In this document: piece after piece, positions 12,998 to 20,873 of the stretch
How the letters are laid out: the number at the start of each line of letters is the position of its first letter
How positions within the stretch are numbered: position 1 is the stretch's first letter
Assembly: GCA_047629355.1 (NCBI GenBank)
Contig: JBLHWU010000115.1
Span: 1 to 20,873, forward strand
Direction of reading: 5' to 3'
DNA: 20,873 nucleotides
From: CAYUNA01 sp047629355
Lineage (GTDB): Bacteria > Bacteroidota > Bacteroidia > Chitinophagales > Saprospiraceae
Notes under the pieces: model-generated
Seen by the model: only the letters and a program-made list of their open reading frames with translations
Databases searched by the model: none
What the model was told of the DNA's origin: nothing
Position numbers and translations under genes: made by a program

Positions 12998-15310
12998 TTA
13001 CTTCAATTCAAGCTCCATTTTCTGAATGTCCATTGAACTTCCACCAATAAATACCTCAAATTCTCCAGGTTCTGCCACCCATTCCAATTCGCTATTGTAG
13101 AATTTCAACAATTCCCTATCAATTTTAAAACTTACTTCCTTGCTTTCTCCTACTTCCAAATTAATTTTTTCAAAACCTTTCAATTCCTTCATTGGTCGGC
13201 TAATGCTGCCCACCACATCTCGAATGTATAGTTGGACAACTTCCGAACCTGCCCGCTTGCCCGTGTTTTTGACATTGACGGAAATAGAAACGGTCGCCTC
13301 ACCCGATAAAGTTACTTCCTTTACTGATAAATCTCCATATTCAAAATTGGTATAACTCAAGCCATAACCAAAAGGATAAAGCGGCTCATTTGGAATGTCC
13401 AAATAGTTCGATTTGAACTTAGACGCTTCTTCTCCATGATACGGACGCCCCGTGTTCAGCATACTGTGATAAACAGGAATTTGCCCGACGTGAACAGGAA
13501 AAGAAGTCGTCAATTTACCACCTGGATTTACATCGCCAAACAATACATCTGCCACTGCATGACCGCCTTCTGTACCGCCAAACCACACATCTAAAACCGC
13601 ATTTATATTTTCACTTTCCCACTGCAAAGTCATTGGGCGACCGTTGTACAAAACCATCACAATCGGCTTACCCGTTGCGCGCAATGCTTCTAATAATTTC
13701 CGCTGTGACGGTTGTAATCCAATATGCGCCAAACTTGATGCTTCCCCCGACATATTCGCCGCTTCTCCCATCACCGCGACCACAACATCCGAGGCTTTCG
13801 CTGCTTTCACTGCTTCTTTAATCATCTCGTCTGCGCTACGTTTACTAATGACTATTTCTTGCCCAAAAACATTTACTTTTTTTGCAAAAATCGAGTCGTC
13901 GCTAATGTTTGCGCCCTGTGCATAATTGATAGTTGCCCGATTGCCCACTGCAGCTTTGATGCCTTCGATAACCGTTACTGCTTTTTCGTGGTCGCCACTG
14001 ACACTCCACGTTCCCAGCATATTTTGGCGGCTATCTGCCAAAGGTCCAACCAATGCAATTTTACCTGATTTTTTGAGTGGTAAAACATCGTTGTCATTTT
14101 TTAATAAAACAAAAGATTGAGCTGCTACTTCTCGTGCAAATTGACGGTTACTTTTTGATAAAATTTCCGTTTTTGCCCGGTCTGCATCACAATATTTATA
14201 AGGGTCTTCAAACAAACCCAACATTTCTTTAGCTTCTAAAATACGGCGGCAAGAACGGTTGATTTCTACTTCGGTTACTTTGCCTTCTTCCAACGATTTT
14301 TTAACCGTTTTCAAAAAACTTTCGCCAACCATATCCATATCAATACCCGCTTTCAATGCCAATGCAGAAACCTGTTGCAAATCGCCCATTCCGTGCGCAA
14401 TCATCTCATTAATTGCTGTATAATCCGTTACTACCATTCCATCAAAACCCCATTGGTCGCGCAAAATATCTTTAAATAAAAAACTATTGGCAGAAGCCGG
14501 AACGTAGTCAATTACATTGAAAGAAGTCATGACCGTAGCAACACCGGCGTCAATCGCTGCCTTGTACGGAGGCAAATATTCGTTGAACATTCGAACCTTT
14601 GACATATCAGTAGTCGCATAATCTCGTCCACCTTCAGCAGCGCCATAAAGCGCGAAATGTTTGACACAAGCCAACATCGTCATTGGGTCAGCAAAATCCT
14701 CGCCCTGATAACCTTCAATCATCGCTTTTGCAATCGCAGAACCTAAAAACGGGTCTTCTCCTGCACCCTCCGAAATCCGTCCCCAACGTGGGTCGCGCGA
14801 GACATCTACCATCGGTGAAAATGTCCACATGAGTCCGTCAGCAGTGGCTTCGCGAGCGGCTTGTTGCGCCGTTTTTTTGATTAAATCCATATCCCAAGTA
14901 CAGGACAACCCCAATGGAATTGGAAAAATAGTTTGGTGTCCATGAATGACATCCATACCCACCAATAATGGAATTTTTAAACGGCTTTCGTTGACGGCTA
15001 ACTTTTGCGCCTGTCGCACTTTTGCTGCACCTCTGATACCAAAAATACCCCCGACCTTTCCTTCTTTTATCTTTCCTTCTACACCTTTACTGACCACCGA
15101 ACCCGTGACTGCACCGCCAGGCGTTAAGAGATTTAGTTGCCCGATTTTTTCGTCAATGGTCATTTTTTCCATTAGTTTTTCGACTCTTGGAGAAGATTTT
15201 TTCGCTTTGGAAATTTCGGTTGGAATGGGGTTATTGACCTGCATTGCCGTTGGTGTGGGCGTATTGCAAGCTATTAAAAATGCTATGGTTAAGAAGAAAA
15301 GGTATTTCAT
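12998..15310 (-). CDS. GH3 beta-glucosidase lipoprotein (BglX type)
   Basis: 770 residues from the ATG at 15310; the longer frame from a GTG at 15340 would spoil the signal peptide MKYLFFLTIAFLIAC with lipidated C15. The GH3 N-terminal barrel shows MDVIHGHQTIFP (119-130), GRISEGAGEDP (177-187), VKHF (216-219) and the nucleophile D296 in GMVVTDY. The second domain carries the candidate acid/base E523 in NMSGEASS, and a fibronectin-III-like domain closes the protein (about 660-770). It removes terminal beta-linked glucose from oligosaccharides, probably in the periplasm. It is last in a minus-strand operon with two GH144 genes; GH3 enzymes from such loci hydrolyse sophorose and longer beta-1,2-gluco-oligosaccharides, so that specificity is inferred. 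It starts 45 bp after the preceding GH144 stop. Confidence 0.93.
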   Translation of the reverse strand: MKYLFFLTIAFLIACNTPTPTAMQVNNPIPTEISKAKKSSPRVEKLMEKMTIDEKIGQLNLLTPGGAVTGSVVSKGVEGKIKEGKVGGIFGIRGAAKVRQAQKLAVNESRLKIPLLVGMDVIHGHQTIFPIPLGLSCTWDMDLIKKTAQQAAREATADGLMWTFSPMVDVSRDPRWGRISEGAGEDPFLGSAIAKAMIEGYQGEDFADPMTMLACVKHFALYGAAEGGRDYATTDMSKVRMFNEYLPPYKAAIDAGVATVMTSFNVIDYVPASANSFLFKDILRDQWGFDGMVVTDYTAINEMIAHGMGDLQQVSALALKAGIDMDMVGESFLKTVKKSLEEGKVTEVEINRSCRRILEAKEMLGLFEDPYKYCDADRAKTEILSKSNRQFAREVAAQSFVLLKNDNDVLPLKKSGKIALVGPLADSRQNMLGTWSVSGDHEKAVTVIEGIKAAVGNRATINYAQGANISDDSIFAKKVNVFGQEIVISKRSADEMIKEAVKAAKASDVVVAVMGEAANMSGEASSLAHIGLQPSQRKLLEALRATGKPIVMVLYNGRPMTLQWESENINAVLDVWFGGTEGGHAVADVLFGDVNPGGKLTTSFPVHVGQIPVYHSMLNTGRPYHGEEASKFKSNYLDIPNEPLYPFGYGLSYTNFEYGDLSVKEVTLSGEATVSISVNVKNTGKRAGSEVVQLYIRDVVGSISRPMKELKGFEKINLEVGESKEVSFKIDRELLKFYNSELEWVAEPGEFEVFIGGSSMDIQKMELELK

Positions 15311-15355
15311 TTTTTTTGAAATTTTGATTTTTAAAATCACTATATTTTGCGTTAA

Positions 15356-16705
15356 TTAATATTCAAAGCCCAGTTTATTCAAGCCTTGTTGCACCTCTTC
15401 CGCACTCATAAATAAATCCCACAACAAGCCACTCCGATAATTTTCAATCATCACTGGAATCGGCAATTGGTCAATTGCCAAATATTTCTGAATAAACCAA
15501 TCTGATTGAAAACTAAAAGCATCATATGGGCCATATTCTCCAACCAATTTATCGGGATAATCTTCGTATAAAAACTTCAAAAACTTCATGCTTTCTTCGG
15601 GCGTATAAGGAAAAGAAGACAAAGCAGCTGTTGGAGAAATTACACCTAAATCTTCTTGTGGATTATGTCCTGCATAGCCTGTCATCGAATAACTAGAAGT
15701 CAAACCCCAGCATTTATCGGAATACATTTCGTAATCATTAGGATTTTTGGTGCAATGCCGATGGTGAATTTTTGCATGGTTTTGGTTGAGTAACCAAAAA
15801 TCGCCATATTCGCTTTTTAGATTTCGGGGGTCCAATCCGAGGTGTGAATAATGCGCCCAAAACAAAGGACCAACGTGCATTTCACTGCCATCATAGTGAT
15901 TCAAAATAGTCGACAAACCGTAGTAATTTGAGCCTTTCGCAACTTCACCATCCTTCATATACCCTTTATGAAAAACACCTACTGAAATCCCATGCGTAGG
16001 CGAACAAGCAGCCATGACGTACATAATCAAGCACTCATTGTGTCCACGCACCTCAAAGTCTTTTTTGAAAGCCACATTCGGTGACCAATGCCAATACAAT
16101 ACGTCTTTTCCTTGCGTATAAAATTCCCAGTCAATACCGCGCCAAAGTTTATCCATTTTTTTAGCTAAAGCCTTTTCCGCTGCATTGCCTTTTCTAAAGT
16201 ATTGACGAGCGGTAATTAAACCTTGAGCCACATATGCGGTTTCTACCAAATCACCGCCATCATCGTAGCGACTAAAAGGATAAGTTGTGCCATCGGGATT
16301 CCACCAATGCGGCCATGCACCATGAAAACGGTCGGAAGTTTCGAGGAAATTAGTGAGTTTTTTTAGTCGGTCGTAGCCCTCTTTTCTAGTAATGAAACCG
16401 CGTTCAATCCCCACTAAAGTGGCCATAATCCCAAAGCCTGTTCCGCCACTAGTAACGATGTCTCCACCGTTTACACCGTACACACCATCTGGATGAAACC
16501 GCTCTCTTGCGCCACCAGAAGTAGGTTCGCCAGCTTCCCAAAAGTAGTTGAAGGTTTGCTGCTGCACTTTGTCTAACAGGTCGGAATCCGCTTTAGATAT
16601 AGTGGAAGTTCCTTGCTTTTCTACAGCAGTTTGGTTCGTTTCTTTTTGAGAACAAGCGATTATTGAAACGGATAAAAGAAAGTAGATTAGGTATCGTAAT
16701 TTCAT
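15356..16705 (-). CDS. GH144-family endo-beta-1,2-glucanase lipoprotein (glycoamylase-like domain)
   Basis: 449 residues. The signal peptide MKLRYLIYFLLSVSIIAC gives a lipidated C18, so the enzyme is membrane-anchored in the periplasm or at the cell surface. The catalytic (alpha/alpha)6-type domain spans about 43-449, starting LLDKVQQQTFNYFWEAGEP and ending with the family-typical YRSGLLWDLFMSAEEVQQGL. Acidic residues D148, D152 and E155 (YDDGGDLVE) and E224 (GHNE) show the same spacing as the four catalytically important residues that I recall for the Chitinophaga GH144 enzyme. It differs from the neighbouring paralogue by an insertion after the ARER motif (HPDGVYGVNGGDIV) and by lacking the N-terminal Ig-like part. 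It probably degrades beta-1,2-glucan to short oligosaccharides for the adjacent GH3 enzyme. Older databases may call it 'glucoamylase'. Confidence 0.88.
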   Translation of the reverse strand: MKLRYLIYFLLSVSIIACSQKETNQTAVEKQGTSTISKADSDLLDKVQQQTFNYFWEAGEPTSGGARERFHPDGVYGVNGGDIVTSGGTGFGIMATLVGIERGFITRKEGYDRLKKLTNFLETSDRFHGAWPHWWNPDGTTYPFSRYDDGGDLVETAYVAQGLITARQYFRKGNAAEKALAKKMDKLWRGIDWEFYTQGKDVLYWHWSPNVAFKKDFEVRGHNECLIMYVMAACSPTHGISVGVFHKGYMKDGEVAKGSNYYGLSTILNHYDGSEMHVGPLFWAHYSHLGLDPRNLKSEYGDFWLLNQNHAKIHHRHCTKNPNDYEMYSDKCWGLTSSYSMTGYAGHNPQEDLGVISPTAALSSFPYTPEESMKFLKFLYEDYPDKLVGEYGPYDAFSFQSDWFIQKYLAIDQLPIPVMIENYRSGLLWDLFMSAEEVQQGLNKLGFEY

Positions 16706-16836
16706 TCTGATTGTTTGAAATGGATGTTTTGATTTTGTTTTAGGAATGCGAAATAAATATCCTCTCTAAAATGATTACTTATTTAATGCACAGTGTACTA
16801 AGAAGGTATTCGAGTTAAAAGTGTCGATTATCTGAG

Positions 16837-16918
16837 GTTACCTATTTACTTGTAGCTTTTTTATCAAAAGGGGTTTAGAGGAGAATGAAATTCCAAAAAA
16901 ATACTTTTAATAGGTAAC
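16837..16918. repeat. 10-bp perfect inverted repeat in the spacer between the two GH144 genes
   Basis: GTTACCTATT (16837-16846) pairs with AATAGGTAAC (16909-16918) across 62 nt, in the 247-bp gap 16706-16952. No TAnnTTTG element was found on the minus strand here. The repeat could shape the intercistronic RNA or bind a regulator. Confidence 0.4.
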
Positions 16919-16952
16919 TAAATTTTAATATCGAATAACTAAAAAATTATTG

Positions 16953-18932
16953 CTAGTATTGAAATTCCAACTTATCCAAACCAACTTGCACTTCTGGCGC
17001 AGCCATGAATAAATTCCATAACAATGCCGTTCGATGGTTTTCAATATTACAAATTATTGGACCTTGGTCAATCGCTAAATAAGAGGAAGCAACCCAGCCT
17101 GCTGTAGGATTGAAAGCATCATAAAAACCGTATTCTCCCCAAAGACGGTCGCCGAGTTGGTAGTAAAAATGGCGCATTGCAGCCATAGACTCATCGGGCG
17201 TATAAGGTATAGAAGATAAGGCAGCTGTTGGTGTAATTACGCCTTTATCGTTGCTTGGGCTGTGGGCAGAATAGCCATCATTGCCGTCGCTTGCAGTTAA
17301 GCCCCAGCAATTTTCGGAGTAACCCACATAGTTATCTGGATTGTCAATACAGTAAGCTCGATTGACTAAAGTATGATTGGTGACCTGCGTAAAATAATTA
17401 GCATATTGGTCGGATAGATTTCGGGGGTCAAGTGCCAAATGAGTATAATGAGCGAAAAATAACGGGCCGCCTAAATTGCTACCCAAAAGCAAGTCAATTC
17501 CATAAAAAGTGTTGCCATTCTGCATATTTCCATTGCGGGCGTAACCGTTTTCATAAACTTCTTTTTCAATAGAATGCGTAGGCGAAGCGGCTGCTAAAAT
17601 GTAGACCATTTGCGTTTCATTGTGACCACTAATTTTTAAATTAATGTCCCATTCAAATTCAGGCGACCAATGCCAATACAGCTGATTTTCACTGCCTTTG
17701 GTGTACCAATCCCATTCTACGGCTTCCCACAATTCCGTGATTTGCGCAATCAATGCCGCTTCCGTCGGGTCATTGCCATCCAAATATTCACGCACAGTCA
17801 ACATGCCTTGTACTAAAAATGCCGTTTCTACTAAATCTCCGCCATTGTCTTTCATGCTAAAAGGTTGGACATCCCCCGTATTTCCATTAATCCAATGTGA
17901 CCAAGCGCCGTGAAATCGGTCGGCATTTTCCAGAAAATTCATGATGGTTTGCCAACGTTGAACCGCTTCCGTTCGAGTAATAAAATCACGTTCTACACCC
18001 ACAATCATTGCCATTAAACCAAAACCTGAACCGCCGGAAGTTACAGTATTGTTACTGGTATTTCTTTCTCTTGCCAAGCCACTATTTGGATGTCCAAAAT
18101 CCCAAAAATATTTAAAGGTTTGTTCTTGCACTAAGGTCATTAATTCTTCATCAGAAATAATTGGGAAATCAGGTGTTTCATCCAAGACTGAATAAATTTG
18201 GTAAGACTTGACAGTAAACGGTCGGTCGGCATCCGTACCAATCGAACCGGGAAATAAGAGGTTGAATCTTGTTAAGTCTTTAAGGGTTTCTGTGGTGGTA
18301 ATTTGGTAGGTTGCTGCTTCGGTTTTAGTTACGTTGAGATCATAATTTTGGTCACCGACAAGGATCATTCTATTTTCTAAAATGCTCGCTTCGAGGTCGT
18401 GACTAAGTACCAACTCAAAATTTGGATTTAAAGAAATATTAGTATTTCGATTGTTTACATCCAATAATTGGTCACCCTCTTTTATTGATAAAATGGTCAA
18501 AAATTCTTCAGAAACCTGAAAAATAAAGTTGATGCCTAGAAAAGATTCGCCGTTTTCTCCTTTTAAATTATTAGAAATATTGAGGATATATTCTTTGCCT
18601 TCCGCAAAAATTGGAGAAGATTCAATATTGACAATTCGATTGTTATCTAAAAAATCAAAAGTTAGGTCTAAAGGATTACCGTTAGCAAAAGTTAGCGTGA
18701 TTTCATTAGTCGCTTCGGAAGTTAGAGACGCACTAAATACTAAGGTGAGGTCGCTGCCCGCAGGTACTTCGGCATTTGGGTTCAATATCGAAACGTTGCC
18801 AATTTGTGCGGTATTGAGTTGTAACTGACCGCCGCTAGTTCCACTACCGTTACCGTCGTCGTCTTTGTTGCAGGCGATGAAGAGTAAGATGGTGAAAGTT
18901 GTTAGCAAGTAGTATTTAATGGAATGTGTCAT
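16953..18932 (-). CDS. GH144-family glucanase lipoprotein with N-terminal Ig-like region
   Basis: 659 residues. The signal peptide ends in FIAC (C21), followed by an Asp/Gly/Ser-rich tether typical of surface-exposed Bacteroidota lipoproteins (NKDDDGNGSGTSGG). Residues about 38-245 form two beta-rich units resembling bacterial Ig-like (Big_5/SbsA) domains. The GH144 catalytic domain covers about 260-659 and retains D362, D366, E369 (KDNGGDLVE) and E439 (GHNE), the equivalents of the active-site acids in the neighbouring paralogue. The tether after the lipidated cysteine is acidic, which in Bacteroidota often signals export to the outer surface. It is therefore a good candidate for initial attack on beta-1,2-glucan outside the cell, with the shorter paralogue acting later. 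It follows the LamG-type gene by 91 bp containing a strong hairpin. Confidence 0.86.
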   Translation of the reverse strand: MTHSIKYYLLTTFTILLFIACNKDDDGNGSGTSGGQLQLNTAQIGNVSILNPNAEVPAGSDLTLVFSASLTSEATNEITLTFANGNPLDLTFDFLDNNRIVNIESSPIFAEGKEYILNISNNLKGENGESFLGINFIFQVSEEFLTILSIKEGDQLLDVNNRNTNISLNPNFELVLSHDLEASILENRMILVGDQNYDLNVTKTEAATYQITTTETLKDLTRFNLLFPGSIGTDADRPFTVKSYQIYSVLDETPDFPIISDEELMTLVQEQTFKYFWDFGHPNSGLARERNTSNNTVTSGGSGFGLMAMIVGVERDFITRTEAVQRWQTIMNFLENADRFHGAWSHWINGNTGDVQPFSMKDNGGDLVETAFLVQGMLTVREYLDGNDPTEAALIAQITELWEAVEWDWYTKGSENQLYWHWSPEFEWDINLKISGHNETQMVYILAAASPTHSIEKEVYENGYARNGNMQNGNTFYGIDLLLGSNLGGPLFFAHYTHLALDPRNLSDQYANYFTQVTNHTLVNRAYCIDNPDNYVGYSENCWGLTASDGNDGYSAHSPSNDKGVITPTAALSSIPYTPDESMAAMRHFYYQLGDRLWGEYGFYDAFNPTAGWVASSYLAIDQGPIICNIENHRTALLWNLFMAAPEVQVGLDKLEFQY

Positions 18933-18967
18933 GTGAATTTTTTAATAAAAAAAGAGTAGGTATTGAA

Positions 18968-19002
18968 AAAATCATGGTGATTTTGAAAATCACCATGATT
19001 TT
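18968..19002 (-). promoter_or_regulatory. Perfect 17-bp intercistronic hairpin upstream of the first GH144 gene
   Basis: Arms 18968-18984 and 18986-19002 are exact complements separated by one base. The stem sequence is AAAATCATGGTGATTTT. On the minus strand it lies between the LamG-type gene and the GH144 gene and ends in a short T-run, so it may act as a partial terminator or an RNA-stability element. Confidence 0.7.
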
Positions 19003-19023
19003 AAATGTCCAAGGACTTAATTA

Positions 19024-20325
19024 TTAAGGCTTTTCAGCATTATACAATGCTGCTGCATCTGCTGCAGAAAACGGTGCATCAAAAATACGGAAATCATCCA
19101 AATCACCTTTGAAGTGATTGGCAGTTGGCTTGAAATAATCACCAAAATCAGTATCCAGCCACATTGGGCTATCCGCAGATTTAATGAAACCAAATACCAA
19201 TTTATCTTCTACATCAGCAGGGTTTCCGTTGTATAAAACACCTTGAACCTCCCGCTTTAGGTCACCATCCGGCCATAAATCAAAATCCTGACTCTTCATC
19301 AATTCACCGTTGATATACAGCTGTCCTTTTCTCTCTTCTTTGTCGTAGCTACAGATAACATGTGCCCATTTATCTTGAATCAAGCCTTCAACTCCGCCGC
19401 TGCCAGTCAAGTCTGCTACGAAATCCCAACCTTGCCAGCCTCCATTCATATTGTCCTCTCCATTCCCTGGAAACCACAAATCTTCGGTAGCACCAGCACC
19501 ATCAGCCAATTCGTAACTCGCAACCAACTTACAATTCGTATAATCAGCAGGAATTTCAAACTGAAAACCTTGAAAAGCGCCCAATCCAAACACGAAATGA
19601 CCAGAGGGGTCACCATTTTGATTGATATGGTCAATAGAGTTGATTTTCATCCAGAAAGAAATAGCAATGCTACCTGATTCCATCAAACGGCTACCGTCAA
19701 CAACCTCAACAATAGTTGTATTGCCATCAAAAGAAGCAGTACTATTACCTTGTCCGAAACGGTCTTCACCGTAAGTCAAATCAATAACTTTATCCGCTGA
19801 AAATTCACCATTTTCATCGTCAGTGTTGCTATCAAAATTCCAGTAAGCGCGTTGTGCATCAGCATTCGGTACAACAACTGGCGCACGACCTTCCGTAGTG
19901 AATGAACGAGTTACCGTTTCAAACATTCCACCGTCTGCAGCAGCTACATTGTTGATGTTTAAAGTATGGAAAGTTCCACGCTTTAAATCTTCGGTTGGTA
20001 TGATGGTAATCGTAGAACCTGTACCAGAAAGGGCTGCATCTACTGCGCTACCATTTTCCAAAATTTGGACATTTGAACCAATAGCCGTTACTACATCAAT
20101 TTCTTTGTCAAAAGTGACGGTAAACGTAGAATTCAAGGCTACGTCCATTGCGGAACTTGCGCCATTCAAGTCTTTAGAAACGGCTGTATCATCTGCAAAA
20201 CTCGTTCCATTAGCCGTAATTGCGGTTACGGCTACATTCTTTGGTGTTGAGTCATCATCACCACAAGAAGTAATGGTAAAAGATGCTACGATTAGCATCA
20301 ATAGAAAAAATTTAATACTCTTCAT
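19024..20325 (-). CDS. Surface glycan-binding lipoprotein with Ig-like and LamG/concanavalin-type domains
   Basis: 433 residues. The signal peptide MKSIKFFLLMLIVASFTITS precedes lipidated C21 and an acidic GDDDST tether that predicts surface export. Residues about 30-145 resemble a Big_5-type Ig domain (STFTVTFDKEID, TSFTTEG-like end). Residues about 160-430 form a concanavalin/LamG-like jelly roll with YWNFDSNTDDENGEF, SIAISFWMKINSID, WAHVICSYDKEERKGQLYING and FKGDLDDFRIFDAPFSAADA, the last being a typical LamG ending. No glycosidase catalytic motif is seen, so a binding rather than a cleaving role is expected. Its place directly after susD matches a SusE/F-position surface glycan-binding protein, here presumably for beta-1,2-glucan. 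Distinct sugar specificity cannot be read from the sequence. Confidence 0.85.
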   Translation of the reverse strand: MKSIKFFLLMLIVASFTITSCGDDDSTPKNVAVTAITANGTSFADDTAVSKDLNGASSAMDVALNSTFTVTFDKEIDVVTAIGSNVQILENGSAVDAALSGTGSTITIIPTEDLKRGTFHTLNINNVAAADGGMFETVTRSFTTEGRAPVVVPNADAQRAYWNFDSNTDDENGEFSADKVIDLTYGEDRFGQGNSTASFDGNTTIVEVVDGSRLMESGSIAISFWMKINSIDHINQNGDPSGHFVFGLGAFQGFQFEIPADYTNCKLVASYELADGAGATEDLWFPGNGEDNMNGGWQGWDFVADLTGSGGVEGLIQDKWAHVICSYDKEERKGQLYINGELMKSQDFDLWPDGDLKREVQGVLYNGNPADVEDKLVFGFIKSADSPMWLDTDFGDYFKPTANHFKGDLDDFRIFDAPFSAADAAALYNAEKP

Positions 20326-20371
20326 TTTTTAATAATTTAGTTATACAACTTAGTTAAAAGGTTTATAAATG

Positions 20372-20419
20372 GTTCGGAGTTCAAGGTTCAGGAGTTCATT
20401 TTTTTTTACAACTCCGAAC
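20372..20419. repeat. 10-bp inverted repeat between susD and the LamG-type gene
   Basis: GTTCGGAGTT (20372-20381) pairs with AACTCCGAAC (20410-20419) in the 117-bp spacer. The surrounding bases are built from related GAGTTCAAGGTTC-like units, resembling a degenerate dispersed repeat. It may form a hairpin in the intercistronic mRNA. Confidence 0.45.
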
Positions 20420-20442
20420 TTTGAATTCAGAATTCCAAAGTA

Positions 20443-20873
20443 TTAATATCCAGGATTCTGCGTAATGCGACCCTGAGAAACATCTATTTCTGATTGTGGA
20501 ATTGGGAGTAACTCATTTTTACCCGCAATAAAACCGAATGGTCCTAACACTTCCGCAGCTTTTCCTGTTCGTACCAAGTCCCAAAAACGTCGATTTTCAA
20601 AAGCCAATTCGTACTTTCTTTCTTCCAAAATGGCATCTCGAACAGCAGCTTTTCCAGTAACGGTGATGTCCGGCAAAACGCCTGAATTATCTCCACGCGC
20701 GCGCGCGCGGATGCTATTTAAAAACGTCAAAGCTTCGGGAGTTTTGCCGTTTTCATTCAGTGCTTCAGCGTGCATTAACAGGATGTCTGCATAGCGAATA
20801 ATGCGTCGATTGTGCCCCCAAGACGTCAAACCATCTGCTCCGGGCATCCATGTTTTTTGGATATAAACTTCGA
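20443..20873 (-). CDS. SusD/RagB-family outer-membrane glycan-binding lipoprotein, C-terminal part
   Basis: The open frame runs off the right edge; about 142 C-terminal residues are visible, beginning before the internal Met at 20847 with EVYIQKTWMPGADG. Diagnostic SusD elements are RRIIRYADILLMHAEALNE, the helix region ALTFLNSIRARARG, the motif ILEERKYELAFENRRFWDLVRTGKA and the ending LLPIPQSEIDVSQGRITQNPGY. SusD proteins cap the SusC TonB-dependent transporter and bind the glycan at the cell surface. susC is expected further right, outside the window. The codons for RARARG contain a (CG)7 run at 20696-20709. The gene leads the operon of LamG-type binder, GH144 enzymes and GH3 beta-glucosidase. 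Confidence 0.93.
   Translation of the reverse strand, partial: EVYIQKTWMPGADGLTSWGHNRRIIRYADILLMHAEALNENGKTPEALTFLNSIRARARGDNSGVLPDITVTGKAAVRDAILEERKYELAFENRRFWDLVRTGKAAEVLGPFGFIAGKNELLPIPQSEIDVSQGRITQNPGY

Noticed and set aside
14946..15359. Long plus-strand frame opposite the GH3 gene
   Set aside because: It lies antisense to a clear GH3 coding sequence and shows no recognisable domain.
20696..20709. (CG)7 alternating tract, possible Z-DNA
   Set aside because: It is explained by Arg-Ala-Arg-Ala codons in the SusD helix. Too short to claim a structural role.

Overview
The window looks like chromosomal DNA of a Bacteroidota bacterium, plausibly of the Saprospiria/Chitinophagia side, although the class is an inference. 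The support is low GC content, promoter-like TAnnTTTG (-7) elements instead of E. coli-type -10 boxes, few clear Shine-Dalgarno sequences, a SusD-type outer-membrane glycan protein, and several lipoproteins with Bacteroidota-style signal peptides. No rRNA, tRNA, CRISPR array or phage module was seen.

Left part (1-5937). The right end of an IS21-family element (istB plus two tandem terminal repeats) enters from the left edge. It is followed by two conserved proteins of unknown function, a self-contained hppD gene (4-hydroxyphenylpyruvate dioxygenase, tyrosine catabolism) with its own promoter and terminator, a DEAD-box-type RNA helicase, a 34-residue lysine-rich protein on the minus strand, and an orphan 140-residue protein. 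Positions 5997-6345 hold a decayed fragment of an ISKra4-like transposase.

Middle part (6560-12534). A Fur/Zur-type regulator is divergent from eight co-directional genes: a His/Cys-bearing lipoprotein, a His-rich membrane-anchored protein, an NTF2/SnoaL-like protein translationally coupled to an orphan, a DUF3299-like protein with a CFFC motif, a DUF1826 protein, a COG0523 (CobW/ZigA-type) metal-chaperone GTPase and a MerC-like membrane protein. Gene content and the repeated TGCAA-type motifs in the divergent control region suggest a metal (most likely zinc) homeostasis locus. It contains several proteins of unknown function and is the part most likely to repay study.

Right part (12998-20873, minus strand). 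This is the distal part of a polysaccharide utilisation locus: SusD (C-terminal part, running off the right edge), a LamG/concanavalin-type surface glycan-binding lipoprotein, two GH144-family lipoproteins (one with an N-terminal Ig-like region) and a GH3 beta-glucosidase lipoprotein. GH144 is the endo-beta-1,2-glucanase family and GH3 includes sophorose-type beta-glucosidases, so the expected substrate is beta-1,2-glucan, which would be bound at the surface, cut to oligosaccharides and reduced to glucose. Three inverted repeats lie between these cistrons, and a perfect 17-bp one precedes the first GH144 gene, so expression within the locus is probably graded.
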